Source: Xanthostigma xanthostigma (lineage: Eukaryota > Arthropoda > Insecta > Raphidioptera > Raphidiidae). Taken from it: 64,000 nt of DNA. Shown here piece after piece: positions 44,333 to 55,985 of this stretch (positions within the stretch are counted from its first letter, which is position 1; every line of letters begins with the position of its first letter). The notes under the pieces were generated by a model. That model searched no databases. It had not been told where the DNA came from and saw nothing but the letters and a program-made list of their open reading frames with translations. The translations under genes and the position numbers were made by a program. The stretch covers positions 44,350,753 through 44,414,752 of the forward strand of contig OY754469.1 of assembly GCA_963575645.1 (NCBI GenBank), read 5' to 3'.

Positions 44333-45235
44333 AGCCATATGGCACATACACTATTGGCGTCGGTCGGATGGCGGGACCTAGCGGTCGGATCAAAATTTCT
44401 CGACGTTTCATAGCCTCCTGAACAATTTGGCACTAGTTTTGAAAATATAATATATATCTTACTAGTTTGACCTGTGCGATTTATTCGCACTAAATAGGTA
44501 TAATAATTATCACTTTAAAAAATTATTTTTTAAATATGATTGCAGGTATTCAATTCGTTTCTAATTTTGCACACTGCTTATAACGTTCTTCTTTTTGCTG
44601 TATTACAATATGAAGCTCAGATGACAGATCGAAGAAATATTTACTAAAATTGTCATATAGAGGCGCAAGTAGCAAAAGCGTTGAGCTAAGCCGTCAGATG
44701 GCATCATGCAGCATTGCTGTGACGTTGTTCAGCGTTGCTCGCTGCTTTAAAATTAAAGCCGTCAGATGGCAGTACCTATGCAGTATTGTGTCTGTTGTAT
44801 TACAATATGAAGGTCAGATGACAGATCGAAGTGTTGACGTTGTTTCAAAATTAAAACCGTCAGATGTCAGACGTTGTTCAGCGTTGCTGTATTTTAATTA
44901 ATTTACAAAAACAAAAGCAAAAATAAATTTTTTAGTTGTCGATGTCAGTAGAGCAAGCAATTATCTGTAAAATGATATATAATTTATGTGGAGAAATTGT
45001 GTGGTTTTTTCTAAAAAGGGAGGCAAACATCTTTAACCTTAGCGTATTAATATATATGATATCATCACTCACCACCCCATGAAGTTTATTTAAAATGGGC
45101 CATTTTAAGGGGTTAAAATTTTTCAATTTAATCAAGAAAAAAGTCTAGTTCACGTAATAAAGCCACACTGTCTGTAATAGCAAATAAACTATAATGTTGG
45201 CAGAGTTTGGCACTGCGTCCCAAGTTTTTCTAATT
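44333..45235 (-). repeat. Repeat E, inverted copy split by a Helitron
   Basis: 44333-44461 matches the tail of E (GCCAATAGTGTA, GACCTAGCGGTCGGA, CGACGTTTCATAG). 45060-45235 matches its head (AAATGGGCCATTTTAAGG, AAGCCACACTGTC, GGCACTGCGTCCCAAG). The two parts flank Helitron F copy 3. Confidence 0.65.
44462..45059 (-). mobile_element. Non-autonomous Helitron, family F, copy 3
   Basis: On the minus strand it runs from TCATATATATTAATACGC to a GTGCGAATAAATCGCAC hairpin and AAACTAG|T. It is ~110 bp longer than copies 1 and 2 because of extra GTCAGATGGCAG-bearing units. The 83-codon ORF in it is not a protein. Confidence 0.8.
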
Positions 45236-46249
45236 TACGAATGACTAATACTGATGGTCGTGTATAGATTTGCTCCTGCTAATACGAACCACACATTTAA
45301 CCTAAGGTAGCCAGGATAAAAGTATCATGTTTTTTAAAGTTTAGGTACCAATTGAGAAGCTTTCCATCTTTTTATTTACTCATACACGAGAGTAAACACT
45401 ACAAGAGCCTCGTGTGAACGATACCGAGCCTTACATACTACAAGAATGACGTCACCAGTCATGTTTTCGCGGCAACTTATATATTTAAAATTTTGAGTGT
45501 TATTTTATCCTATGAAACGATTACATTTAAGCAAAATAAAAATCACTGTGGACTGATACTATGATATGAACATTTTAAGACAATAAAAAATAAAAGAGTC
45601 AATTCTAATCCTTCAATTTCAGTCCTTCGACGTTCAGCGTATTGAACATTGATCATCTGTAATGTCGCAACCATCTGTCGTAAGATTTCCATTTACCTAG
45701 ATGTCTGCGACATATTTAAAAACGAACCTTTTGTTCACTTCTTTCAAAAGTTGTATCTTGTACCGCAGCACTGTACGCAATGCTGGCATAAAACAAAGAA
45801 ATAAATTTTGTTTAGCAGAAGTTAAAAATGTATAATTTCAAAGAAAAATAGCACAAGGAGTAAAACGATACATAAAGAAAATTATGCACCGTGAAAGTTT
45901 AATATGTAAGAAGTCAAGTTTCTGTATGCAGTGAAGGAAGGTGATTTATTTAACATAATTGTTTTAATTTATCTTCATTCGTTATGCTCTCTGACAGTTT
46001 CTTGTACATTTTATCTACGGATAAACTGGCTTCGTCAGAAATAGAATAATGCTTTTTAATACCAAGAACAGGTGTGTCTACACCAAAGAGTAACCAAAAT
46101 GCTCAGTTAGGAGATATATTTTACGTAAGGCGACATTCGCGACATTTAGATCGAAACATTGACTTGTACTCATATACTTTTATACGAATAAAATCGCAAT
46201 CGAACCATTAGGGTGCAAACATATACTTCTGTCTTTTTTACGCCGTAAG
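45236..46249. other. No recognisable feature
   Basis: Nothing supported. Confidence 0.5.
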
Positions 46250-46346
46250 CACTGGCGTATCCAGAAGGACAAAACAAGCACGGGGAACCCGGCTAAAGAA
46301 ATATCTAATTTGCTCTCTCCTGGGTCAAAAGCTGGGTACGCCCATG
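46250..46346. mobile_element. Possible very short hAT MITE
   Basis: CACTGGCGTATCCAG and CTGGGTACGCCCATG are inverted over ~14 bp at a 97-bp distance. The ends look hAT-like; no matching flanks. Confidence 0.35.
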
Positions 46347-46588
46347 TTAACGTCATAGAAAAAGACAAAGTTTTTGAAACAGAGATACTTTATTCAGATT
46401 GAATGCAAGTACATCAACCAATCATATCATCGGAGAAAAGAGGAATTACATCGAAGAAAGAGACGCAGATATATTTTCGATGCGCTTTTTTGCCTTCGCT
46501 CACCGCACATTTATATAGATAGACAATGATTCATATATAGTAAATTATTAAATATAATATGCTTGTACTGTATATAGTTGGAAACACT

Positions 46589-47006
46589 ACCGAGCGGGGT
46601 GGCGTAGTGGTCAGAGCACTAGACTCGCATTCGGGAGGTACCGGGTTCGAATCCCAGCCGGGGCAGATGTGACTGGGATTTTTTCCTGCTGTCTCTCGCC
46701 GAGAAACGATAATTTCTGTAGCGGCCATTATTTCCCTCAATAATTCCAGTAAAATATATCGAGATGGTTCCTTATTCAAGGCCATGGCCGATTACTTGTC
46801 AAACTCCTGTGCTCAAAATTTGCCTAAATTATTCTAATGTCCTAAAATTCCTTCATTCGCCCATTGCTATTAATTAAGTGGAAGTTTAAAAATGTTGAAA
46901 ATAACGGGAAGTGTGATAGATGGAAAATAGTAATTGTGCGAATGGCGTCTGTTATGACATATTAAAGTCGAGAAACTGACGTTAAACGCATTATTATTAT
47001 TATTAT
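46589..47006 (+). mobile_element. tRNA-headed SINE, copy B
   Basis: Collinear with copy A (GGGGTGGCGTAGTGG, CATTCGGGAGGTACCGGG, TTCAAGGCCATGGCCGATTA) to an (ATT)n tail. It has small internal deletions around 46730. I see no clean target duplication. Confidence 0.85.
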
Positions 47007-47127
47007 ACATAAGCGAAATTAATGCCGTCGTGGGGTGCCTGGCAGATGTGTATACAAGCGGTGAACGTGTCAAGTACACTATAGTCGGATAAAAAGGCAC
47101 ACGCAGTACACAGCTGTCACAGAGAAG

Positions 47128-48690
47128 CAACGAAGTGTATAGTATACGCGCTCTCACTCACAAGGGAGTCGAGAGCGGAGGGGTAGAGGTGGCATGACGG
47201 CATAAGAGAGCGTCATGCCGCTTGGCATGGTTTTACTGCAAACAGTTATCTTTTTATGAACTTTATAAAAACTTAGTTTTTGTAAAACAGATTTCAAGTA
47301 GTAAAAAAATAGTATTTTTACATGAATTTTATGTAGCCAAACTTGTAATGATTTAATTATTGTGTATGTACTACCGCCAAGTATTGGGGCTTCCCGAATG
47401 TCATCTAGGTTTTTAATAGCATTTTAAGATCATTTTAATACATTCCTCTACAATGTAAAATAAAGTAAAAAACAAAAGAAGACAATTTTTTAGTGAATTT
47501 TCATTTACCACTCTTTTGTGGGGCTTAAAACGGTCTTGAACGTGACGTTTCCTCAGAATATTTTGTGATCTTCATTTTTTTTATAAAAATGTTTTCTTAA
47601 ATATTTGGTGCTAAAATGTCATTATTTCGGCCCAACCCTGTACATTCACTTGAATGAATATTTTGCAGGTATCTGAATAACCTACTTTCAGAAATTATAC
47701 GCTTCTCACTGATAAGTGAACCATCTTGTTTTTGCTTCTAACTTTACTTATGAAATATTTATTTTCATTTTTTTACGCTAATTAGACTGTATAAATGCTG
47801 TGTATGATGTTGTTTATTTATTTTTTTGTTTTGTTATTTCTTTCATCTACATATATACTGTAATCAGCGTTGCCAGTTTTTTTTTTGCCAAGTCGGGATT
47901 TTGGAACTCTTTGAGTGAAAACAGCGGGATTCTTTCGTCGAAAGCGGGACATATTAAAAAAACGTATATATAATCAGAAGTTTTCAAATACCTATTTGTC
48001 TTTTTATTTGAATTAAAATTACGTGTACGTGACAGTAGATAACAAAAATAGCCATAGAAAATGTATTTTAATAGAAATATATATTAAATCAGATTTACCC
48101 TATCGTTAAATAGTTGAGTCTTATTCGTCTTCAGAATTAAAAAAAAAAAAAACAGAAATCAAAATAAAAAAAGTTTTATTCATTAGAAAAATATGGCGTT
48201 TCCAACAATAGTCTGTGGAGTGAGTGTTACAAATTGCAACTTACAATAAGAGAATAATTATTTATAAGAATTACTTATTCATGGTATTTCTGTGAAGATT
48301 TAACTTCTTTTAAAGTTATCGCCTAGTTATCCCCGAAAAGCGGGACTAAGCCTGTCCCGCGAGGGACATTTAATTTTGATTTAAAAATCGGGACGTCCCG
48401 CCAAAATCGGGACGTCTGGCAACGCTGACTGTAATGTACATATTATAAAGAGATACAGTGTGTTGGTTTGTTTTTATGTGTTTGTCCACGCTCAAGCTGG
48501 TTTCAGAAACTGCTAGATCGATTTGTAAAATTCGTTTACTGCTTAATGCCGACGAAAAATATGGTCTTTTGCTTCATGCACTGACGCACTTAATCGTAGG
48601 CAGTGACGCTCTCTCATGCCCCTTCTACGCCACCGCTCTCGGCTCCCTTGCGTGTGTTCGCGCGCGTAAACTATACATCGTGTTGGTTCG
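47128..48690. repeat. Inverted block pair around a hAT element
   Basis: 47128-47232 (AAGGGAGTCGAGAGCGG, GGCATGACGGCATAAGAGAG) reappears inverted at 48590-48690 (CTCTCATGCCCCTTCTACG, CTCTCGGCTCCCTTG). They could be the two ends of one decayed element holding the hAT at 47865. Confidence 0.45.
47865..48427. mobile_element. hAT non-autonomous element with 8-bp duplication
   Basis: Ends CAGCGTTGCCAG and CTGGCAACGCTG are perfect inverses. ACTGTAAT occurs on both sides (47857-47864 and 48428-48435). CGGGAC/GTCCCG subterminal motifs repeat many times near the right end and several times at the left. It is 563 bp, with no transposase remnant. Confidence 0.88.
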
Positions 48691-49392
48691 CTGTTTGAGT
48701 GCATTGTTTTATATTGGTAAGTTACATTATAGGGCGAAATTTTGTTACAGGTCGAATTTCAGATACAGGGCGGAATTTAGTTACTAGAATTTTATCTGCC
48801 AGGCGCATGGCTAATCTTTTTATCAGTTATCTTTTGTGATATTAATATCTTAAGAGAAAACTTTAAATATAAGTCAAACAATAAAGATTTTTCCAACACA
48901 AAATGAATAACAATATCATGTTGATATATGTGCATCAATCCATAAGTTATAAAGAACATAAGAACAAGCTGTTGATATTATTGCTGGTCGTTATTTATTT
49001 ATTCAGTGAAGATCCTGTGTCGAGCAGCACGATGTACATCGAAGCTGAATATTGCCACTTATAAACGTGAAGTTGTTAACTGGTGAGTGTGATCTATAAA
49101 GAATGATGAACAGTCAAAGCTGCACAAGCACCTCGTTAAAAATAAAAAGGTGAGCGCGTTGCCATGACAACCGGCACTGACATGTACCCCGTATCCGCAG
49201 GACCACAAAACAGACCATATAGCCAAACATTTCAGTCACTGTATTAGTGTTAGGCTTGTTTTCGTGGTTATTATCTGAATACATAAGAGTTTATTATTTT
49301 CTTCGACAGAGTAATCTATCCAGTATAGTCCAGTCAAGATAGACATTTCAATTTACTGCGTATTTCGCATAGAGCTAAAAATTGATACAGGC
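48436..49392. other. No recognisable gene
   Basis: The 109-codon ORF at 48458-48787 overlaps the inverted block and shows no family resemblance. The rest is unrecognised. Confidence 0.4.
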
Positions 49393-49396
49393 TTAA

Positions 49397-49817
49397 GAGT
49401 ATTCGTTCCTGCAAATACCCCCTGCACCCTTCATCTCAAATCTTTTCCCCTCGCCTTAAAACGGTTCGCGCTCTCCCGACGCTATTTTTAAAGCTAGAGG
49501 GTTCTGGTAAACGCCAAATGAAAGACAAAGAATCAGCCTGCAAATCCTTCAGGCGAATTTTTTGAAAAAAAAATTCCTGAAAAAACTTACAACCTTTTGA
49601 AAAAAATAATAAGTTACGTAATATTTCACACGTAGGCGAAACTGTTTTTCAAAAAATTCGCCTGAAGGATCTGTAGTCTGATTCTTTGTCTTTCATTTGG
49701 CGTTTATCAGAACCCTCTAGCTTTAAAAATAGCGTCGGGAGAGCGCGAACCGTTTTTAGGCGAGGGGAAAAGATTTGAGATGAAGGGTGCAGGGGTTGTT
49801 TGCAGGGACGAATACTC
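49397..49817. mobile_element. TTAA-flanked foldback
   Basis: Arms of ~170-180 bp run from GAGTATTCGTTCCTGCAAA through CACCCTTCATCTCAAATC, GCGCTCTCCCGACGC and CAAATGAAAGACAAAGAATC to CTTCAGGCGAATTTTTTG, around an ~80-bp loop. TTAA lies at both ends (49393-49396, 49818-49821). One arm end also occurs alone at 8700-8760. Confidence 0.8.
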
Positions 49818-49821
49818 TTAA

Positions 49822-49985
49822 GCGGCCTACACACCTTGATACAAACTGCGATGCAGGTATCGACTCTTATGTTTCATGATGCAAGTAGTAGTGTGTGTAG
49901 TACTGAATCACGTATTTGGCATCAGTTGCGGCTTGCAGCGATGCAGAGTCTGGTATATATGATATGTTTATATTATACAATTGTA
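49822..49985 (+). mobile_element. MITE family L, copy 2
   Basis: GCGGCCTACACACCTTG directly abuts the TTAA of the foldback, then GATGCAGGTATCGACTC to GCAGAGTCTGGTAT. It is the inverse of 37069-37269 and lacks the far end. Confidence 0.55.
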
Positions 49986-50607
49986 TAGAAACTGTAAACG
50001 CGCGTTAGGCAAACGCGCTTTGAACGCCTCTCATATAAACCTAGCCTTAGAAAAGTTTTTCTTACTTCTTTTTTAAAAAATGACAAAATTTCTCGCAATA
50101 ATCAACCTAGTACCCAGAACCACTACAAATATGTGTGTGCGATTTGCGCTCTCAATCAGCCGTCAAACTTTAACTTTGAACAAATGACGCCAGATTTAAA
50201 AAACTGAATATTTTTCTAAAAATTTACATTCGTTGCGAATCGTTTCGTAGAGACTTTTGGAACTACAAATATTATTCTGTGTTTTAATTTTTCCGAAACT
50301 TTAAATGCACACTTCTTTTAAATCAGAAAAGATAGTCGTTTGCTAGAAGCATGTTAAGTTTGAAGAAGTTCTGGGAAATTTCGTTTTTCGTCAAAAGTTC
50401 GCGTTTAAGTTTACCGATAATGTACTTTTTCGACGCGAAAATAAAATAGTAAATATTTATTTACAAGCTAAACATTACTTGATATATCTAACTTATTTTT
50501 CAAATAAATAAAATTATCGACCAATTTTTTTCAGACTATATATTGACAAAAATAATAAAATTATAAATCAATATTTCACTAGATGACGTTTATTTGAAAA
50601 AACTCCG
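49986..50607. other. Unrecognised, ending in repeat K
   Basis: 50505-50600 shares AATTATCGACCAATTTTTTTC with the repeat at 54755-54975. Together with 51285-51370 it shows that repeat E landed inside a K copy. The remainder is unrecognised. Confidence 0.4.
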
Positions 50608-51291
50608 GGTCGCAGTGCCAAACCCTGCCGACAATATAGTGTATTTGCTTTTATAGGCAGTGTGGCTCTATTGTATGAACTTAACTTTGTTTTTGGACAA
50701 AATAAAAAAAATTACCACTTAATACACCTCTTAAAACAACATTTTTTACTTAATTTCAATACTACATAATATCAATTCAACATCTGTATCAAATTATATA
50801 CGCCCTTCAGTATGTAAATCTATATCAGTAAATTTGTGTTTTCATAAAATTTGTAAGTTCGGTACTGTCGGGCCGATTTTTTTAAAATTTTGGCAGCATA
50901 TTTTAATAATTACTAAAGGGTTAAATTTCAAATTTGAAACGATTCCGAAAATTTTTTCGGTATTTTTGGGCCCGAAAAATTTTTTCAACCCCTAAATACC
51001 ACCCTTAACGTGGCTCGATTGGGCCCATTTTAAATAGGCTTCGTGCGGTGATGGATTCCAACATGTGGCCCAAATTTCGTTTAAATCGATTAAGTCTGTC
51101 GAGAGTTATCGTGCTAACACATATATATATATATATATATATATAAATATATATATATATACATACTTTTCCAAAAATGGTGCCAAACTTCTTAGAAAGT
51201 TATGAAACGTCGAGAAATTTTGGTCCGACCCCTAGGTCCCGCCATCCGACCGACGCCAATAGTGTAAGTGCCTTATGGCAAATACACTAAA
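50608..51291 (+). repeat. Repeat E, fullest copy
   Basis: TAGTGTATTTGC at 50636 and GCAAATACACTA at 51279 suggest inverted ends. The body has GGTACTGTCGGGCCGATTTT, CCCAAATTTCG and a (TA)n microsatellite (51120-51160). Several GGCCC/CCGACC blocks are present. It is probably a DNA-transposon derivative; its class is unknown. Confidence 0.65.
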
Positions 51292-51687
51292 AAATTGGTC
51301 GATAATTTTATTTATTTGAAGAGTTCTATTCAGACGTTAATCAAAGATTTGAATAACTTATTTTTATTAGAATAATAGCCCACAGATAATTAGTTTGTCT
51401 ATAACCATATTGTATAAATTTTCCGTTTGAATTTTGAAAGCAAGAATATATAATATGGTCTATCTATATAGTAAGATAGTATTATATTTATATGGGGGTA
51501 AAGTGAATGTACTTTATGGATCATTTATTTTCTTCGCCCCATTAGGTAGTTCTTAATAATAACTTATTAGGTTGTAAGTTTGGGTTCATAAAGTTATATT
51601 TCAATTTTCGCACATTTTCAAATTTCTTTTTATAACGATGGTATCAATAGGTATAAAAATAGTTTTCCTCATTAAAAATATATATTA

Positions 51688-51928
51688 CTAGCGGCCCGAT
51701 GCGACTTCGCTCGAATTTGCGAATTGCCACCGTTTTTTCGTAGACATTGCAGTATTGATCTCCACGAAAAACGCTTTTATTTTAACGCAAAAATATATAT
51801 AGCCTTATGTCCATTCTGAATGTCTATTCTAAATATTGGTAATTTTTTTTAAATCGGATGAGTAGTTTTGGAAATTGCCTCCTACATCCAAATGTACACA
51901 TTTTACCGCTTTATAATATTAGTATAGA
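51688..51928 (-). mobile_element. Short Helitron, Lep1-like
   Basis: On the minus strand it starts TCTATACTAATATTATAAAG and ends GAAGTCGCATCGGGCCGCTAG|T. It is 241 bp. Its start is the same as at 6682 and 53823 but the body differs. Confidence 0.7.
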
Positions 51929-53201
51929 ATCTATAGTCACTGAGCAATATTTTATTAAAAGTGATAATAGTTATAATTTTACGAAGTTTTTTAATTACAA
52001 AGAAAACATGGGCAAAACTAAGCGATCTGGAAATTCTTTTTGTGTTCCGGGCTGTTGCGCTGATGGCGATTTAAGTAAAATCAAGACCATTAGCGCCATA
52101 ATTTGACGTTCCACTGTCAGTGTAAACAAATTAACATCAGTTTTTCCTTTTTAGATTTTTTTGACACATCATGGCCAAGTGAAGTTTTTGATTTGTCACC
52201 TTAGAAAAATGTCGCGATTTCCATAAAAAATGAGTTCAATAATTCTCTACTACCCACTAGCGGCGCTAGTAGGCTTCGTACACACAGCCTATACTATAGA
52301 TGAAGCAAAGTTTATTTCTTGTTTTTTTAGCGTGCCAAAAAGTAGAACCTTTATGATGAGACTCCGTTCGTTTTGTCTGTCAGAACTTCCAAATGGTTAG
52401 TCGTAGAAAATTGTAATTTGGCATGCATAGATATATTCTGCAGATGATTTTCTCTTAAGAGTGCTTCACAGTTGACAATCAAACATTCCCAAAAACAAGA
52501 ATCAAGATCCGGTGATCTTCCTATATGGTGACACCTATGGCCAAATTAGACAACGGTTGAAAATCGAACCTATGTTTATTATTTTGTTTACTTTAATCAC
52601 CGGAACCTATTTCCCAAATATTGCGGATCCCTCTACGATCATCTTATATAACCTCTTCCAAAATTAATATAATATAGATTTCTCAAAACTGATTCATTTA
52701 AAGCGTTAGATTCAAATAATAAAAAGGGAATGCCAATTGCAAATCACTAAAAACAAAAGATAATTAAAACAGTTGATATTTTGTATAACAAATGAAAAAG
52801 CAGCTAATATAACTTGCTTTTAGATCAGGCTGAGTTGTTCCAAGAGTTAAGCACGTAAATACAGCGATTAATCTTAACTCCAGTTAATTACTAACTTTGT
52901 TAATTAAGTTCTGTTCGACAAGTTATTAATTAATTAATTTTCTGTAAACTTTGTACATCTCTAGCCACAAGGTAAAGTGGATTAAATTACATTTTTAGTA
53001 CTTTTTTAGTTATTGTAAAAATATTTTATTTCAAGGTTCATTCTTTATGTCTCCTCCCTATAATTTGGGACTTATAATTTTGTATATTTAGTAATAAAAC
53101 AATCTTGAAAGATTTTTGTATAGACGAAACATTTAAAAAAAATACGTTGACAATCATAATAACAAGTTTATACTATTTCATAAATTTACGCTTATAAAAA
53201 A
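51929..53201. other. No confident feature
   Basis: Apart from the possible THAP scrap, nothing is supported. A CGAAACAT near 53125 is too degraded to call. Confidence 0.4.
52008..52106 (+). pseudogene. Possible THAP-type N-terminus, truncated
   Basis: ATG followed by GKTKRSGNSFCVPGCCADGD and then stop-prone sequence. The C-x-VPGC start is how THAP zinc fingers (as in P-element-type transposases) begin. The later Cys/His and AVPTIF parts are absent. A very short match, so weak. Confidence 0.2.
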
Positions 53202-53823
53202 CTAGCGCTCCCGTCCGGTTTCACCCGGGTGTAAAAGAACGAATGGGGAAGGGAGGAACATGAGTACAAACATTCATCTTAGTTTACCGAAATGAATGTT
53301 GTGTCTAAATTTCATGATGATCGGAGTTACCGTTCAAAAGTTTTTATCGATAAAAGCAGTATTTATACTTTTTTTAACTTATATTTTTTTTTTCATTAAT
53401 TAAATAAAATTAAAATAAATTTAAATGTAAGCCTTAGAAGAAAGCAATGTAGAAAATAAAAAAAAAAATAAAAATAAATTCGCCCAACGTAGGGCTTGAA
53501 CACACGATCCTGATATTGACAGTCGTGTGCTCTACCGATTGAGCTAGCCGACGTTGTATTCTGACAACGCTAATATGAGTACTTATATTTAGTTAGTGCA
53601 TTTCACCTGAATAGAAGCTTATTTTTGAGATACATTTTGCAACATTTTTCATTAATGCTCCGCTCCTAATGGTCGTAGCCTGATTTTATATAGCCTATAT
53701 AGCCTTCCTCGATAAATTGGCTATCCAACAAATTTTTTTTTTAATTTGAACCAGTAGTTCCTGAGATTAGCGCGTTCAAACAAACAAACAAACAAACTCT
53801 TCAGCTTTATATATTAGTATAGA
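53202..53823 (-). mobile_element. Helitron with tRNA-like block, complete
   Basis: On the minus strand: A|TCTATACTAATATATAAAG start; GTTTGTTTGTTTGTTTGAAC; the tRNA-like block; then CACCCGGGTGAAACCGG, GAGCGCTAG|T at the end. It is 622 bp. It has the TC/CTAG ends and an A^T target of Helitrons. Confidence 0.8.
53481..53552 (-). pseudogene. tRNA-Lys-like sequence inside a Helitron
   Basis: GGCTAGCTCAATCGGTAGAG and GTGTGTTCAAGCCCTACG are good A- and B-box regions. The anticodon loop CTGTCAA gives GTC, and the anticodon stem is unpaired at several positions. It shares descent with 6953-7025. The 3' side GTTGGGCG is closer to real tRNA-Lys. Confidence 0.7.
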
Positions 53824-54295
53824 TTTAATTCATCAATCATGACAACAAAAAAGTTTAATATGAGATAAATTTGGGAGCTCCTCAAGTATTCGTTCTGTCA
53901 GATACACAATTAAATTTGCATACATTCTACAAATTAAATTAAGAAGGCAGAAAAAACTGGGCGATGCGCTGTATAATTATTTTTTTTTTAGCTCCAGAGA
54001 AAATGTAGTTGACGTAAAAAGCTTTGCTAATAAAGGAACTCTGACACTAATGAGTAATATTCCGCTGTTAGGACATTTCGAGGAAGTATGCCTCATCGTC
54101 TGTCTCTTTCCTTGTCTGTTTTTGTCTCTTATTGCACACAAACAGTAGTAGTTCATTCTGGAAAGATAACCACTGAAAGAACTATTTGTAAATATACCGT
54201 ATGTCCTATGAACTAAGTAAATTATATTTTTCATTAAAATGATTTCAGTCATCTGAACTTGTTAGATCTATAAGTTGTCTCTACGTTAAGATTTA
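53824..54295. other. No recognisable feature
   Basis: Nothing supported. The 91-codon minus-strand ORF is not recognised. Confidence 0.45.
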
Positions 54296-54455
54296 AGGCC
54301 GCTGCACACGAGGCTAGTCTTGTCGCTATAGAATCACTGCTGGGGCTTTTGGCTTGCTGGCGGCCTGGCTACGAGGATATAACGTTACTGCAGGCTTGCG
54401 TGCAAGGTCACAAGATGGATTTCAAAATTAAAACCGGGGCTATTTTAATCAATTT
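54296..54455 (-). mobile_element. MITE family C, partial and diverged
   Basis: Starts at TTAA with GGCCGCTGCACACGAGGC, then GGCTACGAGGATATAACG and CGGGGCTATTTT as in the right half of 2034-2458. The rest is missing. Confidence 0.6.
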
Positions 54456-54483
54456 ATTTTTACATATGATATAGTATTAAGTT

Positions 54484-54750
54484 CGGTTGGAGCGACCGTC
54501 GTGATTGCGGTGACATGGAACAACATACGTTACTTAGGAACGTAGCTACCTCTTGTCAGATCACATTGATCATTTCAGACGGCTGATCACGCCGAATGCC
54601 GCTCGACCGAGCAAACACTCGGTCGGACGTTACATCGGCATTGGTCGACTACTCGGTTGGAGCGACCGTCGTGATTGCGGTGACATGGCTTTACTTTGGA
54701 ACGTAGCTACCCCTTGTCAGATCACAGTGATCATTCTAGACAGCTGATTT
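54484..54750 (+). repeat. ~95-bp block repeated at a 170-bp offset
   Basis: CGGTTGGAGCGACCGTCGTG, GGAACGTAGCTACC and CTTGTCAGATCACA occur twice in the same order, starting 54484 and 54654. Between them lies a hairpin GCTCGACCGAGC..ACTCGGTCGGAC. This suggests a tandem or terminal duplication of an unknown element. Confidence 0.6.
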
Positions 54751-54754
54751 TTTC

Positions 54755-54975
54755 ATCGTTCCCCAACTCTAGTTAACAAATTTTTTTTGAAATCTTTGAT
54801 TAACGTCTGAATAGAACTCTTCAAAATAATAAATAAAATTGTGGACAAATTTTTCTCAGACCAATATATTGACAAAAAATTTAAAAAAAATCCGGATCGA
54901 AACGTCATCTTATGTTATATTGATTTGTTATTTTTTTATTTTTTGTCAATATATTGGTCTGAGAAAAATTGGTCG
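54755..54975. repeat. Repeat K with inverted core
   Basis: TCTCAGACCAATATATTGAC (54853) is inverted at 54943. CGAAACGTCATC lies between. The left part (GATTAACGTCTGAATAGAAC) is the inverse of 51320-51360. GAAACGTC hints at the same motif class as the hammerhead-like set, but stem II is not convincing. Confidence 0.5.
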
Positions 54976-55060
54976 ACAATTTTATTTGAAAATTTTTTTT
55001 GAAGTTGGAATGATCCTGTCGCCCAATTGGTTAAAATTTTTCCTCAGTTTCAGCAGTATA

Positions 55061-55403
55061 CAGATTGTATCAAATCAAAACGATCCATAGGACATTCTGT
55101 GTGTAAGACAGAGACGATATATAAAGCAGTAAGTAAGAATGAGATAAATGATCACTAATACAGTTACTGTGGTTACGTAAATAAAAAATGTATTATGTTG
55201 GCGGTTGAAAGTGAATACTGACATTTGATAAAATTGTGATTTTTACTGTAGAAAACAAAGACGATACTATCAGATTGTATAACCACAGTAACTATTAGCG
55301 ATCATTTATCTCATTCTTACTTACTGCTTTAGTGCTTTATATAATATCGTCTCTGTCTTACGCACAGAATGTTCTATGGACCGTTTTGATTTGATACAAT
55401 CTG
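55061..55403. mobile_element. TIR MITE with ~120-bp ends and TA flanks
   Basis: CAGATTGTATCAAATCAAAA and its inverse; further GAGACGATAT and GTAAGTAAGAATGAGATAAA to GTTACTGTGGTTA match on both arms. TA adjoins each end. The middle is ~90 bp and non-coding. Confidence 0.75.
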
Positions 55404-55759
55404 TATATATTATAGTTATACGCGAGGCAAGATAAAAAGAGAGATGATGGGTGCATGGTATCAATATGTAAATTGGAAAAGTGACTTCGCTTTATATCAG
55501 TTAATGTCAGAAAAGTCCTGCAGTGTCCCGGTTTGACCAGTACCTACTTTATCCTTTGCGTATGGAACAAACACTTGGTGTAGTACCTACACGGTGAATA
55601 GCAGGTGTAAAAGTACTGAGTCGATTGTTATTTAAAAGCAATGAATTTTTAATTTCATGAATATTTCATGAATATTCTCACCCATCTACATACATACTCA
55701 TATGTTTCAACTAGCCACACAAAAATTCCAAGAGATGTGTATTATAAATTAATACGTTA

Positions 55760-55985
55760 AGGCCACTGCACACGAGGCTAGAAACGCTGCTAGATTTGCC
55801 TACTAGTTTTCTAGCGCTGGTTTTCTTGATTGCTGTTAAGTGATCGCTTCACACGAGATTATTTTTCAAGCGTGTTTTGTGGATAGATCTGGTGAGCGCG
55901 CAGTGACAGTTCGAATATAAACACAAAGCAAAACGTGTCTGTTGTCTGGCAGAATGACGCCATGTGGGTGTTCCAGTGCCCACGT
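55760..55985 (+). mobile_element. MITE family C, left half
   Basis: TTAAGGCCACTGCACACGAGG followed by the left half of 2034-2458 (TTTCTAGCGCTGGTTTTCTT, GCGCAGTGACAGTTCG, AAAACGTGTCTGTTGTCTG) to GTGCCCACGT. The right half is lost. Confidence 0.7.

Noticed and set aside
43539-44901. Similar ORFs (SYRGASSKSVELSRQMA) in two Helitron copies
   Set aside because: The similarity comes from shared Helitron DNA with GTCAGATGGCAG units. The frame is not open in the third copy and the units differ in length.
40862-46785. Related minus-strand ORFs (MALNKxPSRY, HLPPPGFEPGTSRM)
   Set aside because: Antisense reading of the SINE head; such peptides are a familiar annotation artefact of tRNA-type SINEs.
48458-48787. 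109-codon ORF
   Set aside because: No motif or family resemblance, and it overlaps an inverted repeat block.
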